Shown: in pieces, positions 8,402-17,278 of the stretch
Numbering within the stretch: the stretch's first letter is position 1
Layout: every line of letters begins with the position of its first letter
NCBI GenBank assembly: GCA_028279875.1
Contig: JANQMU010000136.1
Location: 1-46,310, forward strand
Length of the DNA stretch: 46,310 nt
Source: Rhizobiaceae bacterium
GTDB lineage: Bacteria > Pseudomonadota > Alphaproteobacteria > Rhizobiales > Rhizobiaceae
Direction of reading: 5' to 3'
Notes under the pieces: generated by a model
Databases searched by the model: none
What the model saw: the letters and a program-made list of their open reading frames with translations, nothing else
What the model was told of the DNA's origin: nothing
Position numbers and translations under genes: made by a program

Positions 8402-9352
8402 ATGGATTACAAGGATTATTATGAAATCCTCGGACTGGAACGGTCCGCGACACAGGACGAGATCAAGCGTGCCTACCGAAAACTGGCGCGCAAATATCAT
8501 CCCGATGTCAACAAGGAAGCCGGTGCCGAAACCAAATTCAAGGAAGCCGGCGAGGCCTATGAGGTTCTCAAGGACCCGGAAAAACGGGCCGCCTATGATC
8601 AGCTCGGCGCCAACTGGCAGGCCGGGCAGGACTTCCGGCCGCCGCCGGGATGGGACCAGGGATTTGAATTTTCCAGCGCCGGGCAGGGTCAGGGCGACGC
8701 GTCCGCGTTCAGCGATTTCTTCGAGAGCCTGTTCGGCGGAGCCCGCGCCTCGGGGCCCGGGCGCCAGGCAAGGCACGAGTTTCATGCCCATGGGCAGGAT
8801 CACCACGCCCGGATCGTGATCGACCTGAGGGACGCCTATGAGGGCGCCACCCGGGTGATTTCCCTGCACGCGCCGGAGGTCGATGCGGCCGGTCATGTCA
8901 CCGTCCGCGATCGTTCGATCAAGGTCAAAATTCCCAAGGGTATCGCCGAAGGCCAGCATATCCGCCTTGCCGGCCAGGGGACGCCCGGTGTCGGCCAGGG
9001 CCAGGCCGGTGATCTCTACCTGGAGATCGAATTCCGGCCGGACCCGGTGTTCAGCGTCGACGGCCGCGATGTCTATATCGATCTCCCGATCGCCCCTTGG
9101 GAAGCGGCTTTGGGCGGCAAGGTCAAATGCCCCACGCCGAGCGGAACTGTCGACCTCAAGGTGCCGGCAAACGCCCGCACCGGGCAGAAGCTCAGGCTGA
9201 AAGGGCGGGGCATTCCCGGAAAAGCCGCCGGCGATCTCTATGCGGTGCTGCAGATTGCCGTGCCGCCCGCACAGTCCGCCAAGGACCGTGAATTCTACGA
9301 ACGCATGGCGCGCGAGATGGATTTCAATCCGCGCGCCAAACTGGGAGGCTGA
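8402..9352 (+). CDS. cbpA: curved-DNA-binding protein / DnaJ-class co-chaperone CbpA
   Basis: 316 residues. The J domain (1-70) has the HPD motif at 33-35, which stimulates DnaK ATPase. A Gly/Phe-rich linker (about 75-135) follows, then the two-part DnaJ C-terminal substrate-binding domain (about 135-310), with no CxxCxGxG zinc repeats. This layout is that of CbpA rather than DnaJ. CbpM follows five bases downstream, and this pairing is the classical cbpAM arrangement. It works in the cytoplasm and on the nucleoid. The ATG at 8402 opens directly with the conserved MDYKDYYEILGL; the 162-bp gap before it shows no obvious heat-shock promoter. Confidence 0.95.
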   Translation: MDYKDYYEILGLERSATQDEIKRAYRKLARKYHPDVNKEAGAETKFKEAGEAYEVLKDPEKRAAYDQLGANWQAGQDFRPPPGWDQGFEFSSAGQGQGDASAFSDFFESLFGGARASGPGRQARHEFHAHGQDHHARIVIDLRDAYEGATRVISLHAPEVDAAGHVTVRDRSIKVKIPKGIAEGQHIRLAGQGTPGVGQGQAGDLYLEIEFRPDPVFSVDGRDVYIDLPIAPWEAALGGKVKCPTPSGTVDLKVPANARTGQKLRLKGRGIPGKAAGDLYAVLQIAVPPAQSAKDREFYERMAREMDFNPRAKLGG

Positions 9353-9357
9353 CGGTC

Positions 9358-9693
9358 ATGGCAAGACATCCTGTGACGGTTGCCGGCGAAGTCATCGAGG
9401 TGGTGACGCTGGCCGAGTTGTGCCAGTCCTGCGGCGTGCGGTCGGAATGGGTGGTCGAACTCGTCGAAGAGGGAATCCTGGAGCCGCAGGGATCGGACCC
9501 ATCCGCCTGGCGATTCTCGGCCGTCAGCATCACCCGGACCCGCATAGCATGGCGCCTGCAGAACGATCTCGGTGTCAATCAGGCGGGCATTGCAGTGGCG
9601 CTCAACCTGCTCGACGAACGGCAGACATTGCGCGTCCACCTGCAGCGTCTGGAACGCTCGCTCGACGATATCTCGTCGGTGATGAAGCGGTAG
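9358..9693 (+). CDS. cbpM: chaperone modulator CbpM
   Basis: 111 residues, helical, starting five bases after the cbpA stop. CbpM-family proteins bind the CbpA J domain and block both its co-chaperone and DNA-binding activities. The sequence has the MerR-like pattern of the family: an N-terminal beta segment, then LAELCQSCGVRSEWVVELVEEGILEP arranged like a helix-turn-helix recognition unit (shown here across two overlapping stretches, residues 18-43), and a C-terminal coiled helix (about 75-111). The identification rests on both sequence pattern and gene pairing. Confidence 0.9.
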   Translation: MARHPVTVAGEVIEVVTLAELCQSCGVRSEWVVELVEEGILEPQGSDPSAWRFSAVSITRTRIAWRLQNDLGVNQAGIAVALNLLDERQTLRVHLQRLERSLDDISSVMKR

Positions 9694-9745
9694 GATAACG
9701 CGTCGGGCGTCTGCAGGCAGATGGCCGGTATGGACCCGGGGGAGA

Positions 9746-9820
9746 TGGCTGGGGCGGCTGGATTCGAACCAGCGCATGGCGATACCAAAAACCGCTGCCT
9801 TACCGCTTGGCTACGCCCCA
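9746..9820 (-). tRNA. tRNA-Gln (anticodon TTG)
   Basis: On the minus strand the 7-bp acceptor TGGGGCG (9814-9820) pairs with its complement at 9750-9756, and CCA is encoded at 9746-9748. The anticodon arm GCGGT-TTTTGGT-ATCGC places TTG at 34-36. One stem pair is a G-U wobble where the usual alphaproteobacterial sequence has G-C. The T arm GGTTCGAATCC is standard. No mobile-element gene adjoins it. Confidence 0.95.
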
Positions 9821-9984
9821 ATCTGCCACGGCCCCGATCGGCCGGACGGACCATGCGTTTACCATTTCACCGGTAAAATTCAAGCATCCGTTACGGAAAA
9901 ATAGCGTTCCGGCCCGGCCTTTTCCAATGGTTCGCGAAACCCGGCCCTGGCGGGGATCAACGGATCCGATGCCACGTCCTTGCC

Positions 9985-11325
9985 TCACGCGGTCCGAAAG
10001 CGGGCGGTCAGTTGCAGGCCGGTGACCGCCATGAACATCAGCAGCCAGATCGGATCGATGCGCCGCAGGAAGAACGTCTCGAGAAACGACAGCAGCGTCA
10101 TGAAGACCAGGATCATCATGAACAGATCGGCAATGGCGGTATTGGCTGGTGCTCGGCAGGATTTCACATAATTGACCACAGGCGCGATGAACAGCGCCCA
10201 CAAAAGGATGACGAACCCGACGACGCCCATGGTGACCGCCATGTCGACGAAATTGTTGTGTCCGTGGACAATGCCGCGAAAATCCCAGGCCGCATCGAAG
10301 GGAAACTCGATGTCCCGGACGAGCGGCGTGCCCCAGAAGCCGTCGAAGCCGGTGCCGAACCACAGGTTGCGGCCGATATTGTCCAGGCCGTGCTGCCACA
10401 GCGTCACACGGCCGGTAAAGGACGGGTCCGACAGGATGGCGCCGGTATAGGAGGCCCAGGTTTCCGAATAGATCGTTCCGAGCGTCAGTCCCGTCGCCAG
10501 GACAACGACGGCCGCGTACAGCCAGACGGTCAAAAGCGGCAGGCCGAAAATGCGGCCGGCACACACGATGGCGACGGCGATCGGCAGCAGGCCGTATGTT
10601 GTCTTCGATCCGGTCTGGAACACGAACAAAAGAGCCAGTAGGGCGATGATCGCGCCGACGGCGCGCAATTTCGACCGCCAGAGATAGATGCCGAACATCA
10701 CGAAAACCGAGAGCACGGGACCGGCAATATTCTTGTGGGAAAAATGGCCGCGCCACAGACCCTCATGCTGCGGCTCCTGCCCGTCTTGCCCATGGATCGC
10801 AAGGTCCGGCAGAAAAATGACGCCGAGATAAGCCACCGCCAGCACGACGAAGATGGCCGCTGCGGAAATGTGCTGGAACGACTTTTCATCCGGCGGCAGC
10901 AGAACGACCGATGCGGCGATGATCATTCCGATCACGGTCAGGGCAATCGATCGCGCGGCCGTCGCCGGTTCGGCTGCGACGAGGATGGACATCAGCAAAA
11001 CCAGTCCGACCCCCAGCCAGGTTGGCGTCAGAAACACACCAAGCAGCCGGCGATTGACCAGTGTGGCCAGGCCGGTGACGGTGATTGTCCCGGCAATCAG
11101 GAAGCCGATCTGGTTGAGGCGGTCGCCGCTTCCCTCCACATCGTCATCGGCGGTAAAGAGGCTGATTGCATCGAACGGACGCAGGGAGAGCATCAGCAGG
11201 CAGAAGGCCAGAAATGCGAGGGTGGATGCCGTCAGCCGCGTAATTTTCTGCCGCCGAACGGCGCCGTCACCGGTCCAGCCGGGTTGTGTGAGCTTTCCGA
11301 CCTGATTGGCAATTGACACGGACAT
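9985..11325 (-). CDS. O-antigen ligase / polymerase family membrane protein
   Basis: 446 residues with about ten to twelve membrane segments. A long periplasmic loop (about 285-360) has the family signature: TGRVTLW at 304-310 and HGHNN at 354-358. A second marker, WRGHFSHKN, lies at 191-199. This is the Wzy_C (WaaL/Wzy) family, which joins or polymerises undecaprenyl-linked glycans on the periplasmic face of the inner membrane. GHFSHKN is typical of members linked to exopolysaccharide polymerisation in alphaproteobacteria. It stands alone, without glycosyltransferases or a flippase nearby, so its substrate cannot be named. galE lies 9 kb away. Confidence 0.85.
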   Translation of the reverse strand: MSVSIANQVGKLTQPGWTGDGAVRRQKITRLTASTLAFLAFCLLMLSLRPFDAISLFTADDDVEGSGDRLNQIGFLIAGTITVTGLATLVNRRLLGVFLTPTWLGVGLVLLMSILVAAEPATAARSIALTVIGMIIAASVVLLPPDEKSFQHISAAAIFVVLAVAYLGVIFLPDLAIHGQDGQEPQHEGLWRGHFSHKNIAGPVLSVFVMFGIYLWRSKLRAVGAIIALLALLFVFQTGSKTTYGLLPIAVAIVCAGRIFGLPLLTVWLYAAVVVLATGLTLGTIYSETWASYTGAILSDPSFTGRVTLWQHGLDNIGRNLWFGTGFDGFWGTPLVRDIEFPFDAAWDFRGIVHGHNNFVDMAVTMGVVGFVILLWALFIAPVVNYVKSCRAPANTAIADLFMMILVFMTLLSFLETFFLRRIDPIWLLMFMAVTGLQLTARFRTA

Positions 11326-11463
11326 CTCGCTCTGGGCGCTACGCGAAAGCTGCGCTCGGTTGGCCGATCATGCAAAGGCAGTTCATTGATTGTCCAAGAC
11401 CATCACCGATGAAGGTTAAATCATCGTTTCAAGGGCCATTCAGCCACCCACTCCGGGCGTCCG

Positions 11464-13113
11464 CTATCGGTCGGATGTCTCCCAGCGCGGATTGATCCAG
11501 GGCTCCAGGTTGGAGCGGCCGAGCGGCTGTCTTCCGAGAATATGGTCCGAGGCCTTTTCACCCAGCATCATCGTCGGGCCGTTGAGATTGCCGTTGGTGA
11601 TCATCGGGAAGGTCGAAGAATCGGCGACCCGAAGCCGGTCGACCCCGATCACCCGGCATTGCGCATCCACCACCGCATCCGGATCGTCGGCGGAGCCCAT
11701 CCGGCAGGTGCCGCAGGGGTGGTAGGCGCTCTCCACATGTTCGGTGATGAATGCGTCCAGCGCCTCGTCTGAATGAACCTCCGGGCCGGGGGAGATCTCC
11801 CGGCCGCGATAGGCATCGAAGGCCGCTTGTCCGAACAGATTGCGGGTCAACCGGATGCAGTGGCGAAAATCCTCCCAGTCGGAAGGCTCGCTCATATAGT
11901 TGAAGCGAATGATCGGCGCGGCTTTCGCATCAGAGGACCGCAACGCCACATTGCCGCGCGACTTCGAGCGCATGGGGCCGACATGGGCCTGAAATCCATG
12001 GGACCGGGCGGCCGCTTTCCCGTCATAGCGAATGGCGATCGGCAGGAAGTGGTACTGGATGTCGGGATATTTCACGCCGGCTTTCGAGCGCAGGAAGGCG
12101 GCCGCCTCGAAATGGTTGGTGGTGCCGAGGCCGGATTTGAAAAACAGCCATTTTGCGCCGATGACAGCCTTGGAAACGGGATTGAGTTTCGAATAGAGCG
12201 TGATCGGCTGCGTGCATTCCTGCTGCACATAGAGCTCCAGATGGTCCTGAAGGTTCGACCCGACGCCACGCCTGTTCGCGACGACCCTGATCCCGTTTTC
12301 CTTCAGATGCGGGGCCGGACCGATTCCCGACAGCATCAGGAGCTTTGGTGAATTGAAGGCCGAAGCCGCGACAATGACCTCGCGCGTGGCACGGATCACT
12401 TCAATCCGGCGGCCGCGCTCGACCTCGACCCCGGCGGCGCGCCCGTCCTCGATGACGATCCGCCGGGCGAAACATTTGACGAGTTCAAGGTTTTCGCGTC
12501 GCAGCGCCGGCCTCAGATAGGCATTGGCGGCAGACCAGCGCTTGCCGTGATGGATCGTCTGTTCCATCAGGCCGAAGCCTTCCTGTTTCTGCCCGTTATA
12601 GTCGTCGGTGACCTCGAAGCCCGCCTGCCGGCCGGCCTCGATAAAGCTGTCGAACAACGGGTTGTCCGCTCTGCCGCGGCGCACATGCAGCGGCCCGCCA
12701 TGGCCCCGCCACCCGTTCTGGCCGCCATGCGAGCTTTCCATTTTCTTGAAATAGGGCAGGACATCGGCGAAGGCCCAGCCCTTGGCGCCGGCCTCATCCC
12801 AGGCGTTGAAGTCCTCCGCATGGCCGCGCACATAGACCATGCCGTTGATCGAGGAGGAGCCGCCGATCACCTTGCCGCGCGGCGCGGCCAGCCGCCGGCC
12901 GGCCAGATGCGGTTCGGGTTCGCTCTCATAGCCCCAGTCGTAAATCCCCATATTCATCGGGTAGGAGAGGGCGGCCGGCATCTGGATGAACGGCCCCGCA
13001 TCCGTGCCGCCATATTCGAGCACCAGCACGGTGTTCCTTCCATCCTCGGAGAGCCGGTTGGCGAGGACCGATCCGGCGGAGCCGGAGCCGATAATGACAA
13101 AATCCGCTTGCAT
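11464..13113 (-). CDS. betA: GMC oxidoreductase, probable choline dehydrogenase BetA
   Basis: 549 residues. The N-terminal FAD-binding motif is GSGSAGSVLANRLSE (Gly9, Gly11, Gly14). GMC signature 1 lies around residues 78-100 (GKVIGGSSSINGMVYVRGH). The catalytic pair His465 (AYHPCGTCRMG) and Asn509 (NGNLNGP) nearly matches the His466/Asn510 numbering of choline oxidase. BetA proteins oxidise choline to betaine aldehyde and on to glycine betaine. The gene starts 12 bases after betC stops, so it should share its transcript. Alcohol dehydrogenase AlkJ-type GMC enzymes look alike; the betC neighbour decides for choline. No betB is present in the window. Confidence 0.88.
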   Translation of the reverse strand: MQADFVIIGSGSAGSVLANRLSEDGRNTVLVLEYGGTDAGPFIQMPAALSYPMNMGIYDWGYESEPEPHLAGRRLAAPRGKVIGGSSSINGMVYVRGHAEDFNAWDEAGAKGWAFADVLPYFKKMESSHGGQNGWRGHGGPLHVRRGRADNPLFDSFIEAGRQAGFEVTDDYNGQKQEGFGLMEQTIHHGKRWSAANAYLRPALRRENLELVKCFARRIVIEDGRAAGVEVERGRRIEVIRATREVIVAASAFNSPKLLMLSGIGPAPHLKENGIRVVANRRGVGSNLQDHLELYVQQECTQPITLYSKLNPVSKAVIGAKWLFFKSGLGTTNHFEAAAFLRSKAGVKYPDIQYHFLPIAIRYDGKAAARSHGFQAHVGPMRSKSRGNVALRSSDAKAAPIIRFNYMSEPSDWEDFRHCIRLTRNLFGQAAFDAYRGREISPGPEVHSDEALDAFITEHVESAYHPCGTCRMGSADDPDAVVDAQCRVIGVDRLRVADSSTFPMITNGNLNGPTMMLGEKASDHILGRQPLGRSNLEPWINPRWETSDR

Positions 13114-13125
13114 GGTGATGACCCG

Positions 13126-14652
13126 TCATCTCGCTCTCGGAAAGCGCTTGCTTTCCTCCAGCGCGTTGAGATCCAGGTGATTGCGCATGTAGCGTTCCGA
13201 CGCTTTCTGAAGCGGCTGGTAATCCCAGGGATAATGGGCGCCGTTGCGCAGCGCCTGATAGACCACCTGCCGCCGCGCCTGGCTCTCACGCACCGCCGCA
13301 TCGAAGGCGTCCATGTCCCAGCGCGCCCGGACGCGGCGCGTGAAATCATCGACCAGAGCCTGATTTGCCGGGTCGGCCGCCAGATTGACCCGTTCCGTCG
13401 GATCGTTTTCGACATCGAAAAGCTGTGGCGGATCGAGTTCGCAATGAATGAATTTATGGCGCCCGTCGCGAATGCACACCAGCGGTGCATAGGAACCCTC
13501 GGCCGCATATTCCATCAGCACCGGGGATGCCCGTTGCCCGCCGGCCAGCAGCGGCAGGAGGCTTTCGCCATCGGTCCAAGGCTGTACCGCGTCGAGATCG
13601 ATACCGGCAAGATCGGCGAGGGTCGGCGCGACATCGAGGTTTGACACTGGCGCGTCGATGCGCGCCGGGCTGATATCCGGTCCGCTGATCATCAGCGGAA
13701 CCCGCGACGAGCCCTCCAGGAAGCTCATCTTGAACCAAAGGCCGCGCTCGCCCAGCATGTCTCCATGATCGGAGCAGAAGACAATGATCGTGTCGTCCAG
13801 CATCGCGGTCCGGGTCAGCACATCGACGAGTTCGCCGACCTTGTCGTCGAGATAGGAGATATTGGCGAAATAGCCGCGGCGCGCCCGCCGCACATCCTCC
13901 GGCCCGATGTCGAAATTGCGGTAATCATTGGCCAGATAGAGGCGCTGTGAATGCGGGTCCTGGTCGTCGAAGGCAATCGGCGCGACCGCCGGATCGAGAT
14001 GCGGGCAGTCCGCGTAAAGGTCCCAATATCGGCGCCGGGCAACATAAGGGTCGTGCGGATGGGTGAAGGACACCGTCAGGCACCAGGGGCGGGCGTCATC
14101 CTCATCGGATTGCTGCGCCAACCGGTAGAGCTCCTGCGTGGCGTGGAACGCGACCTCATCGTCATACTCCATCTGATTGGAGATTTCGGCGATGCCGGCA
14201 CCGGTGACCGATCCGAGATTGTGATACCACCAGTCGACGCGTTCGCCGGGTGTGCGGTAATCCGGTGTCCAGCCGAAATCGGCCGGATAGATATCCGTCG
14301 TCAGCCGGTCCTCGAATCCGTGCAATTGGTCCGGACCGACAAAATGCATCTTGCCCGACAGGCAGGTCTGATAGCCGTGCCGTCGCAAATGATGGGCATA
14401 GGTCGGAATGTCCGACGCAAATTCCGCGGCATTGTCATAGACCCGGGTGCGGCTCGGCAATTGCCCGGACATGAAGGACGCCCTGCCGGGCGCGCAAAGC
14501 GGTGAGGCCGTGTAATTGTTGACAAACCGGACAGATCGCGCGGACAGCGCCTTGAGATGCGGCGCGTGGAGCCATGCCGCCGGCCCGTCGGGAAACAGCG
14601 TTCCGTTGAGCTGATCGACCATGATGATGAGAATGTTCGGCGCTTTGCCCAT
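13126..14652 (-). CDS. betC: choline-sulfatase BetC
   Basis: 508 residues, a type I sulfatase. Metal-binding Asp and Asn lie near the N-terminus (MVDQLNG), and the formylglycine motif CAPGRAS has Cys53 and Arg57, matching the Cys54 of Sinorhizobium meliloti BetC. Metal site FCSDHGDMLGE and a late choline-sulfatase C-terminal extension are present. It hydrolyses choline-O-sulfate to choline and sulfate in the cytoplasm, feeding the choline dehydrogenase 12 bases downstream. The start is supported by AAGGGAAT about 7 bases upstream. A palindrome of BetI-operator type lies 62 bases before it. The usual betI and betB genes are not nearby. Confidence 0.93.
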   Translation of the reverse strand: MGKAPNILIIMVDQLNGTLFPDGPAAWLHAPHLKALSARSVRFVNNYTASPLCAPGRASFMSGQLPSRTRVYDNAAEFASDIPTYAHHLRRHGYQTCLSGKMHFVGPDQLHGFEDRLTTDIYPADFGWTPDYRTPGERVDWWYHNLGSVTGAGIAEISNQMEYDDEVAFHATQELYRLAQQSDEDDARPWCLTVSFTHPHDPYVARRRYWDLYADCPHLDPAVAPIAFDDQDPHSQRLYLANDYRNFDIGPEDVRRARRGYFANISYLDDKVGELVDVLTRTAMLDDTIIVFCSDHGDMLGERGLWFKMSFLEGSSRVPLMISGPDISPARIDAPVSNLDVAPTLADLAGIDLDAVQPWTDGESLLPLLAGGQRASPVLMEYAAEGSYAPLVCIRDGRHKFIHCELDPPQLFDVENDPTERVNLAADPANQALVDDFTRRVRARWDMDAFDAAVRESQARRQVVYQALRNGAHYPWDYQPLQKASERYMRNHLDLNALEESKRFPRAR

Positions 14653-14713
14653 CGCTGATTCCCTTGCGTGAACCGACGGCGCCCGTCGGCGTGACGGCTC
14701 AAATTATTTTTTT

Positions 14714-14729
14714 TTGAACGTTCATTCAA
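14714..14729. promoter_or_regulatory. BetI-like palindromic operator upstream of betC
   Basis: The stretch contains the perfect 10-bp palindrome TGAACGTTCA (14715-14724) and the wider repeat TTGAA-N6-TTCAA. TetR-family BetI sites of bet promoters have a TTGAACGTTCAA-like core, so choline-dependent repression of betC-betA is likely. The site lies within a 291-bp divergent gap and could also influence the thiolase gene on the other side. Confidence 0.6.
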
Positions 14730-14842
14730 GAAAAAACTGCGACGGGAAAATACGGTTTGAGCCCGCCGGGAACGCAGGTTCGATACGCTGTCATTACCGC
14801 GTGTTGCATTGCAGCAAAAAAATTGTTAAAGGTTGAACATAT

Positions 14843-14870
14843 TTGCGAACCGGGTGTCCGGGCATTATAT
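14843..14870 (+). promoter_or_regulatory. possible sigma-70 promoter of the thiolase gene
   Basis: TTGCGA (14843-14848) and TTATAT (14865-14870) are separated by 16 bases and end 73 bases before the thiolase start. The match is fair but not diagnostic in alphaproteobacteria. Confidence 0.3.
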
Positions 14871-14943
14871 CGGAGGGCGTGTCCCGGGGCCTTGTCGGAG
14901 GGCTGTACCCGGACGCGAAACGGCAAGGGGTTGGAGATCAGTC

Positions 14944-16110
14944 ATGTCAGCATGCATTACCGGATGGGCGCATTCCAAATTCGGCAAACTGGCCGATGAA
15001 ACGGTCGAAAGCCTGATCGTCGGCGTGGCGCGACAGGCCATCGAGCACGCCGGCCTGGAAGCCGCCGACATCGACGAGATCGTTCTCGGTCATTTCAATG
15101 CCGGTTTCAGCAAGCAGGACTTTACCGCAAGCCTGGTCCTTCAGGCCGACGATACCTTGCGGTTCAAACCGGCGACCCGCGTGGAAAACGCCTGCGCCAC
15201 CGGTTCGGCCGCCGTCCACCAGGGGCTGAAATCGATCCGGGCGGGGACCGCGAAAAACGTGCTGGTCGTCGGTGTCGAGCAGATGACCACGACGCCCGGA
15301 CCACAGATCGGCGAAAATCTGTTGAAGGCCTCCTACCTGCCGGAAGACGGCGATATTCCGGCCGGGTTTGCCGGCGTGTTCGGCCAGATCGCCGATGCCT
15401 ATTTTCAGCGCCATGGCGACCAGTCCGACGCGCTGGCGACACTGGCCGCCAAGAACCACAAAAACGGCGTCGGTAACCCTTACGCCCAGATGCGCAAGGA
15501 TCTGGGGTACGAATTCTGCCGCAATGAAAGCGACAAGAACCCCTATGTCGCCGGCCCCTTGAAGCGCACTGACTGCTCGCTGGTGTCTGACGGTGCCGCG
15601 GCCATCGTGCTGACCGATATCGAGACGGCGATGCAGGCGCCCCGTGCTATTCTGTTTCGCGCCGCCGAACATGTGCAGGATTTCCTGCCGATGTCGAAGC
15701 GCGACATCCTGCTTTTCGAAGGCTGCCAGCTCGGCTGGCAAAGGGCATTGGAAAATGCCGGCGTCACCCTCGACGATCTGTCCTTCGTGGAAACCCATGA
15801 CTGTTTCACCATCGCCGAACTGATCGAATACGAGGCGATGGGTCTGGCGAAACCGGGCGAGGGCGGTGCCCTTGCGCTGTCCGGCGAGACACAGAAGGAC
15901 GGTCGGCTGCCGGTCAATCCCTCCGGCGGGCTGAAGGCCAAGGGTCACCCCATCGGAGCGACCGGCGTCTCGATGCACGCGTTGACCGCCATGCAGCTCT
16001 GCGGCGAGGCCGGCGATATCCAGGTGGAGGGCGCCCGACTGGGCGGGATCTTCAATATGGGCGGCGCCGCCGTCGCCAACTATGTCTCGATCATGGAGCG
16101 GGTTCGATAG
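14944..16110 (+). CDS. thiolase family protein (SCP2-like acetyl-CoA acetyltransferase)
   Basis: 388 residues. The acylated nucleophile is Cys84 in ENACATGSAA. An HDCF motif and the C-terminal GHPIGATG (His335) are present, but the usual last CxG motif is replaced by NMGG. This is the pattern of SCP2-type thiolases, where the second active-site Cys comes from HDCF. Such enzymes cleave or condense acyl-CoA thioesters; many have no known substrate. The ATG at 14944 has GGAG about 8 bases upstream. It is divergent from betC across a region with a BetI-like palindrome, and its stop lies one base from that of the convergent KARI-like gene. A role linked to betaine or carnitine breakdown is possible but only inferred. 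Confidence 0.82.
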   Translation: MSACITGWAHSKFGKLADETVESLIVGVARQAIEHAGLEAADIDEIVLGHFNAGFSKQDFTASLVLQADDTLRFKPATRVENACATGSAAVHQGLKSIRAGTAKNVLVVGVEQMTTTPGPQIGENLLKASYLPEDGDIPAGFAGVFGQIADAYFQRHGDQSDALATLAAKNHKNGVGNPYAQMRKDLGYEFCRNESDKNPYVAGPLKRTDCSLVSDGAAAIVLTDIETAMQAPRAILFRAAEHVQDFLPMSKRDILLFEGCQLGWQRALENAGVTLDDLSFVETHDCFTIAELIEYEAMGLAKPGEGGALALSGETQKDGRLPVNPSGGLKAKGHPIGATGVSMHALTAMQLCGEAGDIQVEGARLGGIFNMGGAAVANYVSIMERVR

Positions 16111-16111
16111 C

Positions 16112-17095
16112 CTAAAGCCGCCCCAGCCGTTTGTAGAGCGCACGCTCCTGAACCATCATCGGGTCCTCATGGATGGCCTGGCGGCCTTCCTCCAGTTCGG
16201 CCAGCCCGTTTTCCTGGACCTTCGTCCATTTGGCGGAAAAGCGACCATCGCGGATTTTTGCGATCACGCCGCGCAGGCGCTCACGGTCGGCTTCTTCTTC
16301 CTCCGGCGAGGGGCGGCCATAGACGATCTGGCCATACTGGCTGGTGCGTGAATGCAGCTTCATCTGCTCGAACAGGCCGAATTTTGCCATATAGTCCGCC
16401 GCTTCCCGCAATTCGCCCGATGCATAGAGCTCGAGCATCACCGATTCCGGACTGCATCCGGCTTCCGTCAGAACCTCATAGGCACGGCGCACCGCATGCA
16501 GATATCCCGATTGCTCGGCAAACAGGTCGACAATGGTCTCCTCTTCGAAACTCGATTCAATCACGCCCATGCGTGTCGACCCAATCGCCTTTGACAGCGC
16601 GATGAGCAGATCGTGGGCCTGTCCGGTCGCGTCCTGGTGAACGGCAACGAGGCTTGGATAGCCGGTGCCCTCGACAAAGGTCTCGCGAACACCGCGTCCG
16701 ATCATGCGCGGCGCGATCATGACCACGTTGACGTCGGTCCGGGGCTTGATTTTTCCGAAGTGGATATTGTAGCCGCTGGCAAAGACCAGCGTGTTGCCGG
16801 CGGCAAGTCCCGGTTCGATGTGCTCGGCCATGACCTGCGGCATGATCTCGTCGGGCACCAGGATGAACAGCACATCGGCCCGCGCCGCGGCCTCGGCCAG
16901 CGGCAGCGTCTCGAAACCGTCCTGCTGCGATTGCTCGGCGGAGGAATCCGAGCGCGAACCGACAATGACATGCACGCCGTTGTCGCGCATATTGAGCGCC
17001 TGGCTGCGCCCCTGGTTGCCATAGCCGAAAATGCCGATCGTCTTGCCGTTGAGCAGAGCCAGATCGCCGTCCTCGTCAAAATACCATTGTGCCAT
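16112..17095 (-). CDS. ketol-acid reductoisomerase (KARI)-like protein with altered active site
   Basis: 327 residues, near the class I KARI length. The NADPH fold has GYGNQG at 24-29 and a phosphate-binding SRSDSS. The metal-site helix EEETIVDLFAEQ retains Asp190 and Glu194. Three active-site positions differ from true KARI: the AHG His is Ser107 (FASGYNIHF), the Lys of PKGPGH is Arg130 (APRMIGRG), and one of the two later Glu ligands aligns with Tyr224, while the other is kept as Glu228. The start follows GGGAG. It probably does not make valine and isoleucine precursors; a related NADPH reductase role is inferred. It is convergent with the thiolase, with stops one base apart, and no branched-chain biosynthesis genes are near. 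Confidence 0.8.
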   Translation of the reverse strand: MAQWYFDEDGDLALLNGKTIGIFGYGNQGRSQALNMRDNGVHVIVGSRSDSSAEQSQQDGFETLPLAEAAARADVLFILVPDEIMPQVMAEHIEPGLAAGNTLVFASGYNIHFGKIKPRTDVNVVMIAPRMIGRGVRETFVEGTGYPSLVAVHQDATGQAHDLLIALSKAIGSTRMGVIESSFEEETIVDLFAEQSGYLHAVRRAYEVLTEAGCSPESVMLELYASGELREAADYMAKFGLFEQMKLHSRTSQYGQIVYGRPSPEEEEADRERLRGVIAKIRDGRFSAKWTKVQENGLAELEEGRQAIHEDPMMVQERALYKRLGRL

Positions 17096-17278
17096 GTCAC
17101 ACTCCCATTTCGATCTGAACCCGGACTACCGGTCATGACCGTGGCAGACAATGGCGTTCTGAAAAAAAGGCTCGCCACGGCCGTGGCGGACAGGCAATCG
17201 TTGCCTGCCGGCACATTGGTTCAATGGTCACCACAGCCTGGAGGTCATCCGGGAATTCGAGCGTAGATTTCCTATTAC

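Noticed and set aside
7..9820. The two tRNA genes as integration sites for a genomic island
   Set aside because: No integrase, direct repeat of a tRNA 3' end or change in base composition is seen next to either tRNA.
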